64,000 nucleotides of DNA from Burkholderiales bacterium (GCA_016192425.1 JACPUE010000058.1:62001-126000), one strand, 5' to 3'; positions 1 to 8,700 are shown, numbered from the stretch's first letter. Notes: generated by a model not told the origin, from the letters alone. A program made the numbers and translations.

Positions 1-230
1 TTTTTTGCTTCTTCAAAGCTAAGAAGACTGCTGGTCTCATCCAACGTGAATCCTAACGTTTGTGCGCGCTTGATGAATTTGACTCGCCGGACAACCGCTT
101 CGCCATACTTGCGCTGCCCGCCCTGCGGGAGTAGGGGCTCAGCAATCAGACCAATGCGCTGGTAATAGCGGATCGTGTCGATCTTTACGCCTGCCGCGTT
201 GGCAGCTCGGCCAATTGTCATGTCGTTCAT
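1..230 (-). CDS. merR: MerR-family regulator, N-terminal part (cut by window start)
   Basis: Reading leftward from the ATG at 228-230 gives 76 codons without a stop before the window edge. The product starts MNDMTIGRAANAAGVKIDTI and continues with RYYQRIGLI, the winged-helix DNA-binding domain of the MerR family, followed by the start of the dimerisation helix. The metal-binding C-terminus with the mercury-liganding cysteines lies outside the window, so the metal is inferred from the divergent merT and merP genes. A second in-frame ATG at 219-221 is possible. The protein should bind the dyad at 255-270 and activate merTP by untwisting the long spacer, while repressing its own gene. Confidence 0.85.
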   Translation of the reverse strand, partial: MNDMTIGRAANAAGVKIDTIRYYQRIGLIAEPLLPQGGQRKYGEAVVRRVKFIKRAQTLGFTLDETSSLLSFEEAK

Positions 231-248
231 GGCATTTCCAAATAGTGC

Positions 249-280
249 TTGACTCTGGACTCTAGTCCAGACTTTACATT
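249..280 (+). promoter_or_regulatory. MerR-type operator/promoter for merTP
   Basis: A -35 box TTGACT (249-254) and a -10 box TTACAT (274-279) are separated by 19 bases, the long spacer typical of MerR-activated promoters. The spacer holds a perfect dyad, CTGGACT (255-261), two bases, AGTCCAG (264-270). It lies between divergent merR and merT, 35 bases before the merT start. The role follows from how the MerR family works; the boxes and dyad are seen directly. Confidence 0.8.
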
Positions 281-314
281 AGCCTATCCCTTGTTGGGTT
301 GGAAGGATTTGTGC

Positions 315-656
315 ATGGACATTAAAGTCAAATCTTCAATGGTCGCAGCTGCGCTGGCAGCCGTTGGCGCTTCTGCGTGTTGCGCTGGACCTCTCATCCT
401 TTTGTCGCTCGGCATTGGCGGGGCCTGGATTGGCAACCTGACCGCGCTCGAGCCCTACCGACCCATCTTCGTGGCCTTGGTCGCGGTGTTCATGGTCATG
501 GCTTGGCGACGGCTTTACCGCGAGCCGACGTGCGCTCCCGGAGATGTCTGCGCCATCCCTGAGGTGGCCGCGCGGCAACGAACCATCTTTTGGGTCGTGT
601 TGGCAATGGTCTGCCTCATGGCGGCATCACCCTGGCTTCTTCCCTTCATCTTTTAA
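315..656 (+). CDS. merT: MerT mercuric ion transporter
   Basis: This 113-residue inner-membrane protein moves Hg(II) from MerP into the cytoplasm. It has three hydrophobic helices (about residues 9-35, 44-62, 90-112). A vicinal cysteine pair (ACCAGP) sits in the first helix and a second cysteine pair (TCAPGDVCAIP) in the loop between helices 2 and 3, as expected for MerT. I chose the ATG at 315 because GGAAGGA at 301-307 is a good ribosome binding site; the frame is open further upstream but that stretch is the promoter. It is followed 10 bases later by merP. No merA follows in the window. Confidence 0.9.
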   Translation: MDIKVKSSMVAAALAAVGASACCAGPLILLSLGIGGAWIGNLTALEPYRPIFVALVAVFMVMAWRRLYREPTCAPGDVCAIPEVAARQRTIFWVVLAMVCLMAASPWLLPFIF

Positions 657-666
657 GGACACCACC

Positions 667-948
667 ATGCGTTCATATCTTTTGGCCCTCTCGATTTTCC
701 TTTCAATCAACGCTTTCGCTGGAACGCCAAAGACAGTCACCCTCGACGTAAAGAACATGACTTGTGAGCTTTGTCCCGTGACGGTCAAGAAGGCTTTGGA
801 GAAGACGCCTGGCGTCGCAAAAGCCCAAATCGACTTCGCGAAGAAGACCGCAACCGTCACCTTTGACCCCGATGTCGCCACCGTGGCGGCTTTGGCCCAG
901 GCCACAACCAATGCTGGATACCCCTCCACTGCGCGGGAGGTCAAGTGA
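667..948 (+). CDS. merP: MerP periplasmic mercury-binding protein
   Basis: The 93-residue product has a signal peptide (about residues 1-18, cleaved after INAFA) and one heavy-metal-associated domain with the metal site NMTCELC near residue 33, matching the MerP GMTCxxC signature except Asn for Gly. MerP captures Hg(II) in the periplasm and hands it to MerT. AAGGA at 656-660 serves as ribosome binding site. The stop codon overlaps the GTG start of the next gene (GTGA at 945-948), so the two are translationally coupled. Confidence 0.9.
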   Translation: MRSYLLALSIFLSINAFAGTPKTVTLDVKNMTCELCPVTVKKALEKTPGVAKAQIDFAKKTATVTFDPDVATVAALAQATTNAGYPSTAREVK

Positions 949-1166
949 GCAACCCGATTCAAACCGCATCGACCTTGACATGTCCCGAATGCGGCCATGC
1001 CATCAAGCTTGAGATGCCGACGGACGCCTGTCAGTTCTTTTACGAATGCGAAGAATGCAAGACCGTGATGCGCCCACTGCCGGGAGACTGCTGTGTTTTT
1101 TGCAGTTATGGAGATGTGAAGTGCCCGCCCATCCAAGCGCAATCGTCCTGCTGCGCTACTAGATAG
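945..1166 (+). CDS. GDCCVxC-domain small cysteine-rich protein
   Basis: This 73-residue protein starts with GTG overlapping the merP stop. It has CPEC near the N-terminus, CEEC in the middle, and the signature GDCCVFCSYGDVKCPP, followed by a cysteine pair near the C-terminus: twelve cysteines in all. The signature defines a family named GDCCVxC (seleno)proteins, in which one cysteine can be selenocysteine; here all positions are ordinary TGC/TGT codons. Members are often linked to mercury genes. A role in metal binding or delivery is inference from the cysteines and the operon position. Confidence 0.75.
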   Translation: MSNPIQTASTLTCPECGHAIKLEMPTDACQFFYECEECKTVMRPLPGDCCVFCSYGDVKCPPIQAQSSCCATR

Positions 1167-1167
1167 T

Positions 1168-2466
1168 CTAGGCTCGCGCCACAGGCATGTCACTAAATTT
1201 GGTGGTGTATTGAGGCGTAAGTCTTTCTTGCCTCATCGACCAGTCGCGGTGCGCACCCACGCCGACAGCGCTTCCTACATGGATGGCACCGCGTCCAAAC
1301 CGATCATTGATGGCATCCATTGCGGCCATCAATCTTCCGCGATCCCGTGTTTCAGGCGCACCGAAGTCAAACTCGCCTTGTGAGACGTTGTCCGGCATCA
1401 AGTCCAGCAGCATGACTCCTGCCTTGGAGAGTTTGAATCCCGGTTTGTAAATCTGGGTGACTCCCATTACAGCGGCCTGAACCAGATGCCTCGTGTCCGC
1501 CGTCGGACGGCGCAGCGGTATGACTATGCTTTTGGAGAAGTGTGGCCCCTGTCGGAAGGGGGACGTGTGGGCGAACACCAGTATCTGACCAGCCAAGCCG
1601 GATTGACGCCGCAGCTTGGCTGCCGCACGGCTGGTGAACTCGCTCACCGCCTCGATGAGAGGCTTAACTTCAGTGACGGGCTGACCAAATGAGCGGGTGC
1701 AAGCAATCTGTTTTTTAGGGCTTGGCGCGTCATCCAAGCTGATGCATGCCTCCCCCTGCAATTCTCTGACTGTGCGCTCCAATACAACGCTCCAACGATC
1801 ACGAACCATGGATGGACTCAATCTTGCGAGGTCGAGAACCGAAGTCACCCCTGCGTCACGCAGTTGCTGTCCGATGCGCCGACCGACCCCCCACACTTCG
1901 CCCACATCGGTCGCAGCCAATATGGCATCCACATCAGATCCAGGGAGGTTTAACAAGTTGCAGACCGTAGCCAAACTCTCAGGGTAACTGCCAGGCTTTC
2001 TTTCGGCGGTCTTGGCAATGTGATTGGCCAGTTTGGCCAGTGTCTTGGTGGCACCAATACCGACGCCGCAGGGGATGCCAGTCCACTGATTGATCCGGTC
2101 ACGCACAGCATGCGATCTCTTAGTCAGGTCGCCGCGAACCCCATCAAGCCCAATGAATGACTCGTCGATGCTGTAGATCTCCTGGGCAGGGCCCAACCCA
2201 GCAGCGATGCTCATCATGCGGTCGCTCATGTCTCCATACAAAGCGAAGTTGGCCGACAGCGCGACCAGACCTTCCTGTTCTTCCAAGTGCCGGATCTCGA
2301 ACCACGGCGCGCCCATCTTGACTCCCAGCGCCTTGGCCTCGTTGCTGCGTGCAATCGCACACCCATCATTTGAAGACAGCACAACCACTGGACGACCGTT
2401 CAAACTGGGCCGAAACACGCGCTCACAACTGACGTAAAAGTTATTGCCATCAACCAGAGCAAACAT
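1168..2466 (-). CDS. umuC: UmuC-like Y-family DNA polymerase
   Basis: The 432-residue protein is full length for the UmuC/RumB family (E. coli UmuC is 422). The N-terminal catalytic block includes [18 protein letters not shown] with the metal-binding Asp, and the [11 protein letters not shown] motif near residue 100 supplies the Asp-Glu pair. A thumb with helix-hairpin-helix, a little-finger domain and the C-terminal UmuC domain (DUF4113-like) follow. It performs translesion synthesis, normally with processed UmuD. There is no umuD beside it in the window. It starts 21 bases after the stop of the HTH/coiled-coil gene and is probably co-transcribed with it. I see no LexA box (CTGT-N8-ACAG) in front. 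Confidence 0.85.
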   Translation of the reverse strand: MFALVDGNNFYVSCERVFRPSLNGRPVVVLSSNDGCAIARSNEAKALGVKMGAPWFEIRHLEEQEGLVALSANFALYGDMSDRMMSIAAGLGPAQEIYSIDESFIGLDGVRGDLTKRSHAVRDRINQWTGIPCGVGIGATKTLAKLANHIAKTAERKPGSYPESLATVCNLLNLPGSDVDAILAATDVGEVWGVGRRIGQQLRDAGVTSVLDLARLSPSMVRDRWSVVLERTVRELQGEACISLDDAPSPKKQIACTRSFGQPVTEVKPLIEAVSEFTSRAAAKLRRQSGLAGQILVFAHTSPFRQGPHFSKSIVIPLRRPTADTRHLVQAAVMGVTQIYKPGFKLSKAGVMLLDLMPDNVSQGEFDFGAPETRDRGRLMAAMDAINDRFGRGAIHVGSAVGVGAHRDWSMRQERLTPQYTTKFSDMPVARA

Positions 2467-2487
2467 GAACAGAGCCTTTGGACAGGA

Positions 2488-2889
2488 CTAAACGCCTGTG
2501 CCTTTTGGTTGAAGAATCGAAACCACTTTGCCAGTAGCCATGCCTTTGAGTAAGGCTACTTCGTTCAGAAGCACTTGGTTGACAGATGCAAGTTTGGCCA
2601 AGTCCGCGCGCGCCTCTGCCAGTTCCTGCCTCAGAGCACGGTTGACCTCGCGCTCACGAACCAGCGCATCATGCTTGGCATCGCGCTGAGTTCGCGTCGC
2701 CTTGCCTACCAGCCCTCTGATTATTTCGGCGAGGTCCGGGTAGGTGTTGTGAATCAGTGCAGGGGTGACTCCAGCCAACTTCGCAACCGCAGAGATGGAC
2801 ACCTTGCTCTGGCCAGCCTGCACCTGCGCAATGGCCTGCTGAATTTCATCAACGGTCTTTTTTCGGCTACGAGCCTTGGGGTCACTCAT
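2488..2889 (-). CDS. Small HTH plus coiled-coil protein, TnpC-like
   Basis: The 133-residue product has a basic N-terminus (PKARSRKK), a TetR-like helix-turn-helix (about residues 32-60, with AVAKLAGVTPALIHNTYP) and a long charged coiled coil (about 75-120). Small HTH/coiled-coil proteins of this kind accompany multi-recombinase modules such as TnpC of Tn554 or the small partner of gamma-mobile-trio elements; which group it belongs to cannot be settled by eye. I chose the ATG at 2887-2889 because GGAG lies seven bases upstream and the ATG overlaps the stop of the preceding fragment; an ATG four codons upstream (2901) is possible. umuC follows 21 bases later. Confidence 0.6.
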   Translation of the reverse strand: MSDPKARSRKKTVDEIQQAIAQVQAGQSKVSISAVAKLAGVTPALIHNTYPDLAEIIRGLVGKATRTQRDAKHDALVREREVNRALRQELAEARADLAKLASVNQVLLNEVALLKGMATGKVVSILQPKGTGV

Positions 2890-3138
2890 TTGGAGCTCCA
2901 TTCAGATTTGACGTATCCGGTGTCAGTAGAACACCAAGGTCTACCATCACTTGGCGCGCCCATTGAACGTCACGCTCAGCACGTTGCCTGACCGCTGGGC
3001 CAGCATCGTCAATGGTCAACAATTCGGTCTGTTGCGCATAGATGCCTTTCCAGATCTCGGCAAACGACTCATCAATGACGCCGTTCTTGCATCCAACGCA
3101 CCGGGTCGCTTCATACAGACCCGCGCCACCACACCCCT
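2882..3138 (-). pseudogene. C-terminal remnant of a gene (possible recombinase), cut by the IS
   Basis: Translating leftward from the IS edge at 3138 gives 84 codons open to a TGA at 2882-2884. The product contains CGGAGLYEATRCVGCKNG, with C-x2-C spacing that suggests a zinc site, then an acidic and charged tail. The stop overlaps the ATG of the HTH/coiled-coil gene (ATGAGTGA), so the two were once a coupled operon. No start codon or upstream part exists: the other side of the IS is non-coding. From its position in front of a TnpC-like gene I infer the end of a tyrosine recombinase (TnpB or GmtY type), but no catalytic motif remains. Confidence 0.5.
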
Positions 3139-3156
3139 TGAATCGCCCCGGATTCC

Positions 3157-4032
3157 CTAGACACTTTTGAGCCGTTGGGAATGGCGTCGTTCGAACTCTA
3201 CCGGCGAAGTATCTCCGGCAGTGCCGTGGCGCCGCTTTGGGTTGTAGAACATCTCGATGTAGTTGAAGACGTCGGCCTTGGCGGCATCGCGCGTTAGATA
3301 GATCTGGCGGCGGATGCGTTCGCGCTTGAGCAACTGGAAGAAGCTCTCGGCCACGGCGTTGTCGTGGCAGTTGCCGCGACGGCTCATGCTGCAGATCAGC
3401 TTGTGGTCGCGTAGGAAGTCCTGCCAGTCATGCCCAGTGAATTGACTGCCTTGATCCGAATGCACTGTGACTGGCTGCTCGGGTCGACGACGCCACAAAG
3501 CCATCACCAGCGCATCGAGCACCAGCCCGGTATCGATGCGGCTACCCATTGACCAGCCGACCACCTGACGCGAGAACAGATCGACCACCACGGCCACGTA
3601 CAGCCAGCCCTCATGGGTGCGGATGTAGGTGATATCAGTCACCCAGGATTGATTGGGCTGCGCCACGGTGAACTGGCGCTGCAGGTGGTTGGGCGCGACG
3701 ACCGCGGGCTTGCCACCACGCATGCTAGGGCGACGGCGGTAGCCGGTCTGCGAGCGCAGTCCTTCGAGTTTGAGCAATCGGGCCACGCGGTGCTTGCCGC
3801 AGGACTCGCCTAGATCGCGCATGTCCAGGGTGAGCTTGCGGTAGCCGTACACGCCGCCGCTCTCCAACCACGCGTGCTTGAGCAGGCCCAGCACCCGTTG
3901 ATCGTCCTGGGCACGTGGGCTCACCGGATCGGCCTTCCAGGCGTAGTAGCCGCTGGGGTGCACCGTCATGATCTTGCACATGCGGCGCACGCTGTGCTCG
4001 TGTTCATGCCGCTCGATAAATGCGTACTTCAC
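3157..4032 (-). CDS. IS3-family transposase OrfB (DDE domain)
   Basis: The 291-residue product is the catalytic part of the transposase. It has the HTH_21-like N-terminus (VRRMCKIMTVHPSGYYAW) and an integrase core with the DDE triad visible in WVTDITYI, VHSDQGSQF and AVAESFF. It starts inside the end of orfA (4-base overlap, different frame). In this family the active enzyme is the OrfAB fusion made by -1 frameshifting. No internal stop or frameshift is seen, so the element may still be active. Confidence 0.92.
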   Translation of the reverse strand: MKYAFIERHEHEHSVRRMCKIMTVHPSGYYAWKADPVSPRAQDDQRVLGLLKHAWLESGGVYGYRKLTLDMRDLGESCGKHRVARLLKLEGLRSQTGYRRRPSMRGGKPAVVAPNHLQRQFTVAQPNQSWVTDITYIRTHEGWLYVAVVVDLFSRQVVGWSMGSRIDTGLVLDALVMALWRRRPEQPVTVHSDQGSQFTGHDWQDFLRDHKLICSMSRRGNCHDNAVAESFFQLLKRERIRRQIYLTRDAAKADVFNYIEMFYNPKRRHGTAGDTSPVEFERRHSQRLKSV

Positions 4033-4307
4033 CCGGACTGCTTGGCAAAGTACGCTGCGGCCTTTTTTAAGATGTCGCGCTCCTCGGTCACACGCTTGAG
4101 CTCAGCCTTCAGGCGGCGCATCTCGTCGGCTTGCGTGCCCTGCGCTTGGCGCTGGTCAGGCGACATCTGCTTGGCTTTGATCCATTGATACAGACTGTGC
4201 TGGCTGACGCCAAGCCTGGCCGACACATCGGCCACCTTGTGGCCTCGTTCGGTGATCTGCTTGACCGCTTCGATCTTGAATTCTTCGGGGTATCTCTGCT
4301 TGCTCAT
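4029..4307 (-). CDS. IS3-family transposase OrfA (HTH)
   Basis: The 92-residue product has the HTH_Tnp_1 domain (YPEEFKIEAVKQITERGHKV, then DVSARLGVSQHSLYQWIK) and a leucine-zipper-like region (MRRLKAELKRVTEERDILKK). It binds the IS ends and dimerises. Near its end the minus strand carries AAAAAAG (plus positions 4062-4068), the usual -1 slippage heptamer, which would fuse it to OrfB. Confidence 0.92.
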   Translation of the reverse strand: MSKQRYPEEFKIEAVKQITERGHKVADVSARLGVSQHSLYQWIKAKQMSPDQRQAQGTQADEMRRLKAELKRVTEERDILKKAAAYFAKQSG

Positions 4308-4370
4308 GGCACCTCCTATTGGGCCTCAGGTTTGAGGCTCAGAGGTGTCTAGAAAACCCGGGGCGATTCA

Positions 4371-4899
4371 TCCTAGACTAGAATCGAGGTAACGGTCGGT
4401 CACGTATCGGCTGGAACGCCAGCGAATGGCGAACTACAACGGCAGGCGAACCTGTCTATATGCAAAGCCGGCGCTCCCGAGGCGCCGCATATAAATATTG
4501 AGTGGGTGGCGGTGCGGAACCGTCAACCCTCAGCGAGGGATTTTTCCCTCTCAAACTAGCCGAGGCATTGCGTTCCTCGCGCTTCAAATAATTACTGGCT
4601 GTTCTTGGGCCGGTAGTTTCATATGAGAGAAAATTTCTGGCGAGTTTTCGCCACGGAATTCTCTTTACTCACGCACGGCTAGTCCATCACTAAATCTCAT
4701 CGGCACGCTGCCGCGCCGATGCTTCCATGCTGGCCTTGCACTTTGCAAGCCTGTCCAATCCGCTGTCCGCTCGGATAGCGTAGTCCTTCTTATTCAATTC
4801 AACTCGTTTTTAGTGCGATTGGCCGTTTGTCGTGCGGCAAATAATTTTTCGACTCTCCCTTTTTAGCTTTCTCCCTTTTTTGTTTAAGGAGTATATTTT
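4371..4899 (+). other. 529-base non-coding region with serial hairpins upstream of the 269-residue gene
   Basis: I find no convincing gene here. The region holds a chain of inverted repeats. GGCAGG-cgaa-CCTGTC (4441-4456) abuts a nested hairpin with outer arms TATATGC/GCATATA and inner arms CGGCGC/GCGCCG (4457-4493). CCCTC, GAGGG and CCCTC at 4527-4550 can pair in two exclusive ways. Others are TGGCGA-gttt-TCGCCA (4638-4653), CATCGGC/GCCGATG (4698-4721), CTTGCA-ctt-TGCAAG (4735-4749) and CGCTGTCCG/CGGATAGCG (4761-4780, one G-U pair). It could be a structured leader or small RNA, or a recombination substrate. The base composition is more AT-rich toward 4900. Confidence 0.45.
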
Positions 4900-5709
4900 A
4901 TGGGTGCTGATAAATCATATTTTTCGGATCCTGGTAAGAATTTTGAGTTAATAGCAACGCTGGAGCAAAAAGTGACCTACCAACTGACGGCAAAAATTGA
5001 TGATGAAGTCGTCGAGGTTGGCGGAGCATTGGCAGAGCTGAAATTTGGTGAAATGAATTCGTTAGCCTCAGCTCTGAAAAATATGCTGACCAGCGCGCGT
5101 CTATGTGAGCCTGAGCTGTTGTTGATTGAATCTTCTGCACTTAGTAAACCTGGTGGTTCACTACTGCAGTCGCGCTTGTGTTGTTATGCGGAGGAAGGAG
5201 CTTTTGATCGAGTCAAGGCAGGTCTTCTTATTAGGGCGACGCTGCAGAAAATGCTGGGGCGCTCTGCCCAAAATGATCCTAACTATCTAGACGACACACA
5301 ATTTTCAGAAGAGGAGAGGGAGTGCGTGCAAACTGTTGTTCAGGATGCATTGAGAAGCCTGGCAAACAGAAAGATCAAGGCTCCTATCCACGTTAATTTC
5401 TGCGGTTCAAATATCTGTTTGGAGGGAAAGTTTGCGCCACGGGCGAACATGGCTGTTTATGAACCGAAGCAGATTTCCCTTTTTGGTCGGATGCTTGGAT
5501 TCGACACGGGTAGAAAAATCCTGCTGATGCAGATAGAGAGAAAGGTTGTAGATATCCACTATCTTGAGGATGAGCTTCCCCTTGTGCAGGTTGCCGAATT
5601 GGCTCAGCTCGGCTCAGAGACGCACGTTCGAGCGCGACAAACACTAGATCATCTGGGTCGTGAAGTTCTTTGTTATTCTTGCTTTGCGGAGCCCCGCGCG
5701 GTAGCTTAG
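4900..5709 (+). CDS. Unrecognised 269-residue protein in the integrated element
   Basis: I do not recognise this protein. A clear ribosome binding site AAGGAG (4886-4891) precedes the ATG. The product is soluble, without signal peptide or membrane segment, mixed alpha/beta, with an acidic middle (DDTQFSEEERE) and a cysteine pair (RLCCYA). The coding sequence is clearly lower in GC than the chromosome to the right, which fits acquisition. It is convergent with the giant recombinase gene, 11 bases apart. It may be cargo or an accessory of the recombination system; no function is claimed. Confidence 0.6.
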   Translation: MGADKSYFSDPGKNFELIATLEQKVTYQLTAKIDDEVVEVGGALAELKFGEMNSLASALKNMLTSARLCEPELLLIESSALSKPGGSLLQSRLCCYAEEGAFDRVKAGLLIRATLQKMLGRSAQNDPNYLDDTQFSEEERECVQTVVQDALRSLANRKIKAPIHVNFCGSNICLEGKFAPRANMAVYEPKQISLFGRMLGFDTGRKILLMQIERKVVDIHYLEDELPLVQVAELAQLGSETHVRARQTLDHLGREVLCYSCFAEPRAVA

Positions 5710-5720
5710 TATTTTTGTGA

Positions 5721-8700
5721 CTACGTGGTCAGCTTGCTTTGGTTGGCTGACCACGATAACGCCAAAGAAATAAGAAAAATTAGCATAAATTCATGACTTG
5801 AGCGAACAGATCCTGTGCCTCTGAGTCCAATCGCCGCACAGCGATCAATAATGCTTGCTAGCGGAAATCCACGCCGAACTGGATCCACTTGAAGTTTAAT
5901 GCCTTCGAGCTTCAATGTTTGTGTTGTAATTAATTGGAGTGAATTGTCGTCAGCGAATTTTTGTAGAGTCAATTCCCGGGAATTCGTGAAAAGTCGGAAA
6001 CTATCATTTTCAAGCTTCCAGCAGTTAATGACTTGTTTCATGAATTCAAAATGCTCTTTCTTCCACAAAAGCACCTGCCGAGAAGGACCAACGTAGGTGC
6101 TGATTTCCTCGCCAGCGTACGGGAAACTGGAGGATAGGGACTCATCCCACTTCACTAATTCTGTATGTCGTACCAGTTCAGCCCAGCGTGTCGGTTGAAT
6201 GCCAGAAAGCCAGTCAAGTGGGTGCGATCCTGATTTTTTTCTTGAAACTATGTGGCCCGTTTCGATCAATAAATTCTCTAGATGCTTTGCATTTTGGTCT
6301 GAGATATTTGTCGCCAACTGAGCGATGCCGAAATTTCTTCGCAGAACAAGCATCCGAACAAATTTGAGGGCCTCCGTAGCTGTGAGAGGACTTGTGGTAG
6401 TCGTGACAGAGTCTTGTTCAAATGTGCTTAAGTAGTCATGGATTAACGTGATCCTGTTAAGGTCAATCAACTTTTCCTGAAGATATTTGGACCTATCCTG
6501 TTGAGTGAATTTCTGAAGCTGAACGGAGCGGTTTGCCAAATTCGGAAAGTAATGTATGTAACTCCGAAATGTTGTGCTTGGTTGTGCATGACCCAGTAGT
6601 CGGGCGACAGCCCACGAACAGCGGCGTGTTGATTCCTCACTTCCCAGTACGAGGCGCCGCGCATTCTGGTGTGCGGCGCTGCCGATATCAAACGGATTCA
6701 AATTCGTACTGAGGCCCAAGAGATCAGCCACCCTGTTCGCAAACGTATGTCGGTTGTGATGCGGGCTGAGTTGATCGTTGCGGGTTACCTGTTGAATGAC
6801 AGTACCAATTCTTCTGAGCAGTCCTCGCCGCGCTTCCAAACCATCTAGCCCAAACTCGGTCGGGAAGAGTTCGTCTTTGTCATGCAAGATAGGGGTGGCT
6901 TGCCGTACCAAGAACCATTGCTCGATGATTGACCGCTCGTGCGCCGTCAAGCGAAAGAGGAGTGGAACTTGGCGACGGCTTGCTGGCGATTTCAGCCGGC
7001 GCAAATGATTGCTCCGAACCATGAGCACCACACAGTCCGGCGCCGGCTCCGTCCAGTCAGATCGCAACAGACATGCGGCCTCCATCCCGCGCAAGCCGAA
7101 TCGGTACATCAACAGATTGATGAACGCGCATTGAAGATCGCCCACGGATGCTTGGGCTGGAATGGGCGCAAGACAAGCATTGATGCGGAGGTACTCCAGC
7201 TCTGTGATGCAGCCAGCGGATACCAACAAGCTGGGCCCATCTGAAAAAATTTCTGACCAATCTGGGTTTTCGACTCCGAACGCAGCGTTCATCGTTTGGT
7301 GGAAGTCCTTCAGGCACTGGAGGGCTAGGTGGAGGGTCTTGTAGCCATTCCTTGTTACCTCTGAGCCGGACTCTGGTGACGACTCGGTTGGATCTGGAAT
7401 GCTCGAACGCGCGTCCATCAAACGAAGGTAGAAATCTGTGACATCTTCTTCTTCGCACGCCAGGAGATCGTGGTCGAAACCGACGGCCAGAAAGCACAGT
7501 GACAAGCTGCTGAAATATCTGTCGACAGAACTGACGCGAAGAAGGGTGCCCTTGCGGGTGCTTCTACGTAAGAGGTGCCGCACCCACTCCACCAGGAGAA
7601 GGCAACTTCTACCGGCGGACCCTCGGTATTGATCCAGCGCTCTGCAAAGTGCCGCGTCCATATTTCTGCGGCCAATCCCACCAGCGGTAGCGGCGGCGTG
7701 TTTTCTGAATATCGTCCGCACCTCGCCGAATAGCTTCTTGCTTGCCTCCTGTGAGATGGCGGGATCTGGCATTCCGGTTGGTGGCGAATGGTCTGCCGTA
7801 TCTTTGTCAACCAGAGCGGATAGATGAACTTCATGCTGGTCTGGAGATATCCTGGGTGGGCCTTGCTCGTCCTCGAAAATTTCCGAGCCGCTCTCCGTTT
7901 CGGATGCTTTGAATGTTCCGAAATCACCGGCCGCACCGTGCCGCAGTCTGATCCAGTCGCGATGCGGCAATCCGACGGATTGGAGGTCGCCATTCAGATA
8001 GGCCGTAAGTGAGGCGGGGAACTCCAGAAGGTTTGCTTGATGGACCAGTTGCGCGATTTCAGAGATCGTTGCAGTGGCGGTGTTTATGTGCGGGGCCAGC
8101 AGCCCGATCTCTTTGCAGAGCTTTTGCCACTGAACGGGAGGACTGCTCTTGCCCATGTCCAGGCCACGTTTTGTCGTACTGGCGCGGGCAAGGAAGTTCG
8201 CTGCGGCAACACTGATGGGGTAGCGTTTGACGGCGCAGCCCGAATCGATGTCCAAGTCAGGGGAATACTCCAGATAGTAGGATTGATCGAAATGCACAAG
8301 CCGAAAATTCTTGGCCACGAGCAGGTCTCGGAGCAGTGGAGGCTCTGTCACCCTAGACTCAAGAACGGTGAGCGCCGTGCCATAGAAAAGACATTCGCGA
8401 AGCGAGGTGCGGGAGAGCTCCATCGCTTCAAGGATGGGCTGCAGAGCATGAAGTGCCGCCGCTACCTTTTGGCGGCTGCCGATAGCTTGGTGCGAGAGCA
8501 ACGTGCGCTCCTCCAAGGCCGGCAGGTAGCGCTTTTTGAGACGTGGTCGAGTCCCATCCGCGCACCAGCGTTGACGAATCCAATCCTGAAGCGCTTCGTA
8601 TCGAAGGGAGCCGAGTGCTCGCGGGGTGCCCGAGTCGTTGAGCAGCATGCGTTGGCTCAGCATCTCCCACTCGTCGGCTGAGATTGAATCGACAGGGCGC

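Larger units (their letters stand above)
3139..4370 (-). mobile_element. IS3-family insertion sequence, 1232 bp
   Basis: The element has 35-base terminal inverted repeats matching at 30 positions: left end 3139-3173, right end 4336-4370, both starting TGAATCGCCCCGG. Between them are overlapping orfA and orfB on the minus strand with an A6G slippage site, the standard IS3 design. Flanks are CCT on the left and TCCT on the right, so a clean 3-base target duplication appears only if one extra base is allowed on the right. The gene fragment on the left side has no counterpart on the right, which points to a deletion or rearrangement beside the element. Confidence 0.9.

Noticed and set aside
2467-2490. 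LexA box in front of the umuC-like gene
   Set aside because: CTGT is followed by a second direct CTGT instead of the inverted ACAG, so the SOS-box pattern is not met.
4371-4899. Retron or group II intron remnant
   Set aside because: Hairpins are present, but there is no reverse transcriptase gene, no domain V-like motif that I can recognise, and no paired msr/msd ends; kept only as a generic structured region.
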